Positions 61,508 to 64,000 of a DNA stretch of 64,000 nt are shown in pieces; position 1 is the first letter of the stretch; each line of letters opens with the position of its first letter. The notes under the pieces were generated by a model. It did no database searches. It worked only from the letters and a program-made list of their open reading frames with translations, and was not told the DNA's origin. A program made the position numbers and the translations under genes. Source of the stretch: Pseudotamlana agarivorans (GTDB lineage Bacteria; Bacteroidota; Bacteroidia; Flavobacteriales; Flavobacteriaceae); NCBI RefSeq assembly GCF_018860245.1, contig NZ_JAHKPD010000011.1:62001-126000 (forward strand). Reading direction: 5' to 3'.

Positions 61508-61690
61508 TTATTTAATTTCTTTATGAACTGTCATACGCTTAAGAACTGGATTAAATTTCTTAATCTCCATTCTATCTGGCGTGTTCTTTTTATTTTTCGT
61601 AGTAATATATCTAGAAGTTCCTGCTTGTCCAGACTCCTTGTGCTCTGTGCACTCTAAGATTACTTGTATTCTGTTACCTTTCTTTGCCAT
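61508..61690 (-). CDS. rpmG: 50S ribosomal protein L33
   Basis: A 60-residue protein: [18 protein letters not shown] and [23 protein letters not shown] are the family marks. It has only one cysteine, so it is a zinc-independent L33. The middle gene of the L28-L33-DUF4295 operon. Confidence 0.95.
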   Translation of the reverse strand: MAKKGNRIQVILECTEHKESGQAGTSRYITTKNKKNTPDRMEIKKFNPVLKRMTVHKEIK

Positions 61691-61715
61691 GTCTTTTACT
61701 TATTAAATACAGCTA

Positions 61716-61952
61716 TTATTTTAAAAATCCTTTAGATTTTGCATCTTTAATTGCTGCAGAAATACCAACTTTGTTGATAGTTTTTAAAGCAGCTGCAGAA
61801 ACCTTTAAAGTTATCCAGCTGTCTTCTTCTGGAATGTAAAAACGTTTCTTTAGTAAATTCGCATTGAACTTGCGTTTAGTTCTGTTTAATGCATGAGACA
61901 CGTTGTTTCCAACCATCGCCTTCTTTCCTGTAAGTTCACAAACTCTTGACAT
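61716..61952 (-). CDS. rpmB: 50S ribosomal protein L28
   Basis: A 78-residue protein: [34 protein letters not shown] is the standard N-terminus. First gene of its operon, 25 bases before rpmG. Confidence 0.95.
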   Translation of the reverse strand: MSRVCELTGKKAMVGNNVSHALNRTKRKFNANLLKKRFYIPEEDSWITLKVSAAALKTINKVGISAAIKDAKSKGFLK

Positions 61953-62034
61953 TTCTATATAACTTTAATTTCTTGTTGCTTAAAATCGAGGTGCAAATAT
62001 ACAATTAATTTATATTCCAACAACAGAAATTTAA

Positions 62035-63285
62035 TCAATTTTTAAAAATTTCTTTCAGAAGCATTTCTAAAGCCTTATTTACAGCTTTATTTATCACTTT
62101 AATTCTTAGTTTTCCGAAGTTAAATTCCTGAGAGTAAACACCGTCTCTAGTCGCTACTGCTATAAAAACGGTACCAACTTCGGCGTTAGAATCACCCTTT
62201 GCAGGCCCAGCATTTCCCGTGGTTGCAATGGCGTAATCAGACTGAAATAATTCCTGAGCATTTCTTGCCATTCCTTCTGCTACCTGAGCACTTACAACAG
62301 AAAATTGTTCGATATCTGTTTTAGAAACTTTTAAAACATTAATTTTTGATTGGGTAGAATACGTCACTATACCGCCTTTAAAGTAAGCTGAAGCTCCTGA
62401 ATTTACGGTAAACCGTTCTGCTACAGCTCCACCAGTGCAACTTTCTGCCATGGCAAGGGTTCTACCAGACTTTGTAAGTTGTTTAGCTATAACTATTTCT
62501 ACAGAACCATCTTTATCCTCAATACCAGCAAATTCATCTTTAATTAAAGGAATGACTGCATCTATCTGTTTTTGCACTTCTTTATTAAGAAGTTTAGCAT
62601 CATATCCTTTTGTGGATAAACGCAAGCGCATTAATCCTAAACTCGGCAAATAGGCCAATTTAATATGAGAAGGCAAAGCATCTTCCCATGCTTCAATACG
62701 ATCGGCTAAAGCACTCTCTCCTAATCCATATACCAAAAGCGTTTTGTGTAATATATATGGACAATTGTATTTGTTCTTTAATTTAGGAACAACTTCGTTA
62801 ACTATTAAGGCTTCCATTTCATAAGGCACACCGGGAAGTGATATAAATACCTTTTCCTCTTTTTCCAGCCACATTCCAGGAGCTGTTCCAAGGGTATTCA
62901 TTAAAACCTGTGATTTTGACGGTACTAATGCTTGATCTTTATTAACTTGAAGTAACTTTGAGCCTACATTTTGATTCCAAATCGATTCTATGTTTTCTAA
63001 TACCTTAGTATTTAAAACTAAGCTGTCATTAAAATAATCGGCAATTGTTTTTTTAGTAATATCGTCCTTTGTTGGTCCTAATCCTCCAGTAAGTATGATA
63101 ATATCGACATGACGTTCCGCATCTTTTAACGCAGCCAATATATGGGCTTTATCATCTTGAATAGAAGTAATTTGATAAATTGAAACGCCTATTTTATTAA
63201 GTTGCTTGGCAATAAACGCAGAATTTGTATCTATAACCTGACCTATAAGTAACTCGTCACCAATGGTTATTATTTCTGCAAGCAT
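62035..63285 (-). CDS. cinA: CinA-family competence/damage protein (NMN amidohydrolase)
   Basis: A 416-residue two-domain protein. The N-terminal molybdopterin-binding-like domain starts AEIITIGDELLIGQVIDTNSAFIAKQL, with TGGLGPTKDDITKK. The C-terminal nicotinamide-nucleotide amidase contains AMAESCTGGAVAERFT and TTGNAGPAKGD. It recycles NMN or processes ADP-ribose derivatives. It follows the Hpt gene with an 8-base gap. Confidence 0.93.
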   Translation of the reverse strand: MLAEIITIGDELLIGQVIDTNSAFIAKQLNKIGVSIYQITSIQDDKAHILAALKDAERHVDIIILTGGLGPTKDDITKKTIADYFNDSLVLNTKVLENIESIWNQNVGSKLLQVNKDQALVPSKSQVLMNTLGTAPGMWLEKEEKVFISLPGVPYEMEALIVNEVVPKLKNKYNCPYILHKTLLVYGLGESALADRIEAWEDALPSHIKLAYLPSLGLMRLRLSTKGYDAKLLNKEVQKQIDAVIPLIKDEFAGIEDKDGSVEIVIAKQLTKSGRTLAMAESCTGGAVAERFTVNSGASAYFKGGIVTYSTQSKINVLKVSKTDIEQFSVVSAQVAEGMARNAQELFQSDYAIATTGNAGPAKGDSNAEVGTVFIAVATRDGVYSQEFNFGKLRIKVINKAVNKALEMLLKEIFKN

Positions 63286-63293
63286 GTATTATA

Positions 63294-63635
63294 TTATAAG
63301 TTGAAATCTGACTTCATTTCGGCTACTGCATTATCAACAGCCGTTAACACTACAGCTAACTGTGCTGTAACATCTTCTTCTTTTTTTTCGAATTTTCCCC
63401 AATCTTGAACTTCTATTAAGGTGTCTAATACACCCAATTCAAATAAATCGATGGTAGGTTTCATTTTGTGTGCTGCTTGATAAGCGTTGTAATAATCTTT
63501 ATCAGCTACGGCTTTTTTTAACCGCTCGGCATCCTCAGGAACTTCTCCTAAAAAAGCTTCCGCCAAGGCTGCTATAAATTCTTCATCGTTGTCTGCTAAT
63601 TCTCTTACCCTAAATAATTTGTAATGCTGCTCCAT
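63294..63635 (-). CDS. Hpt-domain protein
   Basis: A 113-residue helical histidine-phosphotransfer protein. The motif AYQAAHKMKPTIDLFELGVL carries the phospho-accepting His (about residue 57), followed by the usual Lys. It should relay phosphate between a hybrid kinase and a response regulator not present in the window. The start ATG touches the stop of the FAH-family gene (TAA ATG), so they are one operon. Confidence 0.85.
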   Translation of the reverse strand: MEQHYKLFRVRELADNDEEFIAALAEAFLGEVPEDAERLKKAVADKDYYNAYQAAHKMKPTIDLFELGVLDTLIEVQDWGKFEKKEEDVTAQLAVVLTAVDNAVAEMKSDFNL

Positions 63636-64000
63636 TTACTTCACTGTTATTGAAAACATTTCTTTGTTTTCTATAAATCCTTTTAACTTATCATTTGCGC
63701 ATACTTTAGATACGCCTGCTGGGGTTCCCGTAAATATAATATCTCCTATCTTTAATGTAAAATATTTAGACACATATTCTATTATTTCATCGATTTTCCA
63801 AAGCATATGGCTTGTATTTCCATTTTGGACAATATTTTCGTTCTTTTTTAAAGAAAACGTAATATTATTAACTTCAGGAAGTTCGTTTTTAGGAATCCAC
63901 TCACCTATAACGGCTGCACCATCAAATGATTTTGCTTTCTCCCAAGGCAAGCCTTTAGCCTTTAACTGACTTTGTAAATCTCTAGCCGTGAAATCTATAC
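63636..64000 (-). CDS. FAH-family hydrolase, C-terminal part (cut by window edge)
   Basis: About 121 codons of the fumarylacetoacetate-hydrolase superfamily: DFTARDLQSQLKAKGLPWEKAKSFDGAAVIGEWI and LKIGDIIFTGTPAGVSKV are conserved FAH strings, the latter near the end as in YcgM/HpcE-like acylpyruvases. The N-terminal part lies beyond 64000. The frame is open to the edge. Confidence 0.9.
   Translation of the reverse strand, partial: IDFTARDLQSQLKAKGLPWEKAKSFDGAAVIGEWIPKNELPEVNNITFSLKKNENIVQNGNTSHMLWKIDEIIEYVSKYFTLKIGDIIFTGTPAGVSKVCANDKLKGFIENKEMFSITVK

Noticed and set aside
1-64000. Defence island, prophage, integrative element or secondary-metabolite cluster
   Set aside because: No integrase, phage structural, restriction, toxin-antitoxin, NRPS or PKS gene was seen. 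The single tRNA is not flanked by attachment-like repeats.

Overview
The window is a chromosomal segment of an AT-rich Bacteroidota, most likely a marine-type member of the Flavobacteriaceae. The evidence is promoters with the Bacteroidota -7 signature TAnnTTTG rather than TATAAT, secreted proteins carrying type IX secretion (T9SS) C-terminal sorting domains, families typical of the group (DUF4293, DUF4295, DUF3810, DUF2490, OmpP1/FadL next to proS, a long Rho with a low-complexity insert), few Shine-Dalgarno sites, and many dispersed palindromic repeats between genes. I see no prophage, insertion sequence, CRISPR array or known defence island.

Layout. 1-6736 is a leftward accessory block. 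An ECF sigma factor, a small one-TM protein (putative anti-sigma) and a Spy/CnrX-like periplasmic sensor are followed by an EF-hand protein, a VTC-type polyphosphate polymerase domain protein, DUF4956, a DUF2490 outer-membrane protein, a CotH kinase-like lipoprotein, a 29-codon membrane peptide, a YHYH lipoprotein and the start of another lipoprotein. Four sites in this block share CAAGTT-N14-CATCTAAA with identical spacing. Each faces leftward and ends 20-27 bases before a start codon. This looks like the promoter of the local ECF sigma factor and ties the block into one regulon. It is the best candidate for an undescribed system here.

6826-13000 holds an RsmB-type rRNA methyltransferase, a 1.2-kb gene-free nest of repeats, and purL, which carries an in-frame dispersed repeat in a linker. 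13068-19349 has a TPR/T9SS protein, a DUF3360-like transporter and pflB/pflA, with Crp/Fnr-like palindromes upstream of the transporter and pflB. 19753-27801 is a fatty-acid beta-oxidation locus (acyl-CoA ligase, MarR regulator with a 22-bp palindromic operator candidate, HAD/ECH fusion, thiolase, acyl-CoA dehydrogenase). 27920-47699 holds mainly core genes: M1 peptidase, rho, rpsT with tRNA-Glu, proS, a FadL-type porin, folE, cysS, yidD, a dipeptidase, a TrmH-like methylase and an M48 protease. 47852-64000 has an OmpA/TSP3 protein, a cobalamin adenosyltransferase, secA, an SMP-30-like T9SS cargo, M23, ttcA, rimO, ftsY, DUF4295-rpmG-rpmB, cinA, an Hpt protein and a truncated FAH-family gene.

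Working together: the fad genes and the FadL-like porin could import and degrade long-chain fatty acids. Pfl and the DUF3360 transporter may share oxygen- or redox-linked control. The ECF block probably senses something at the envelope (metal or misfolding, by analogy with CnrYXH/CpxP) and drives production of a calcium-binding, surface-exposed phospho-transfer or polymer module. That last function is inference.
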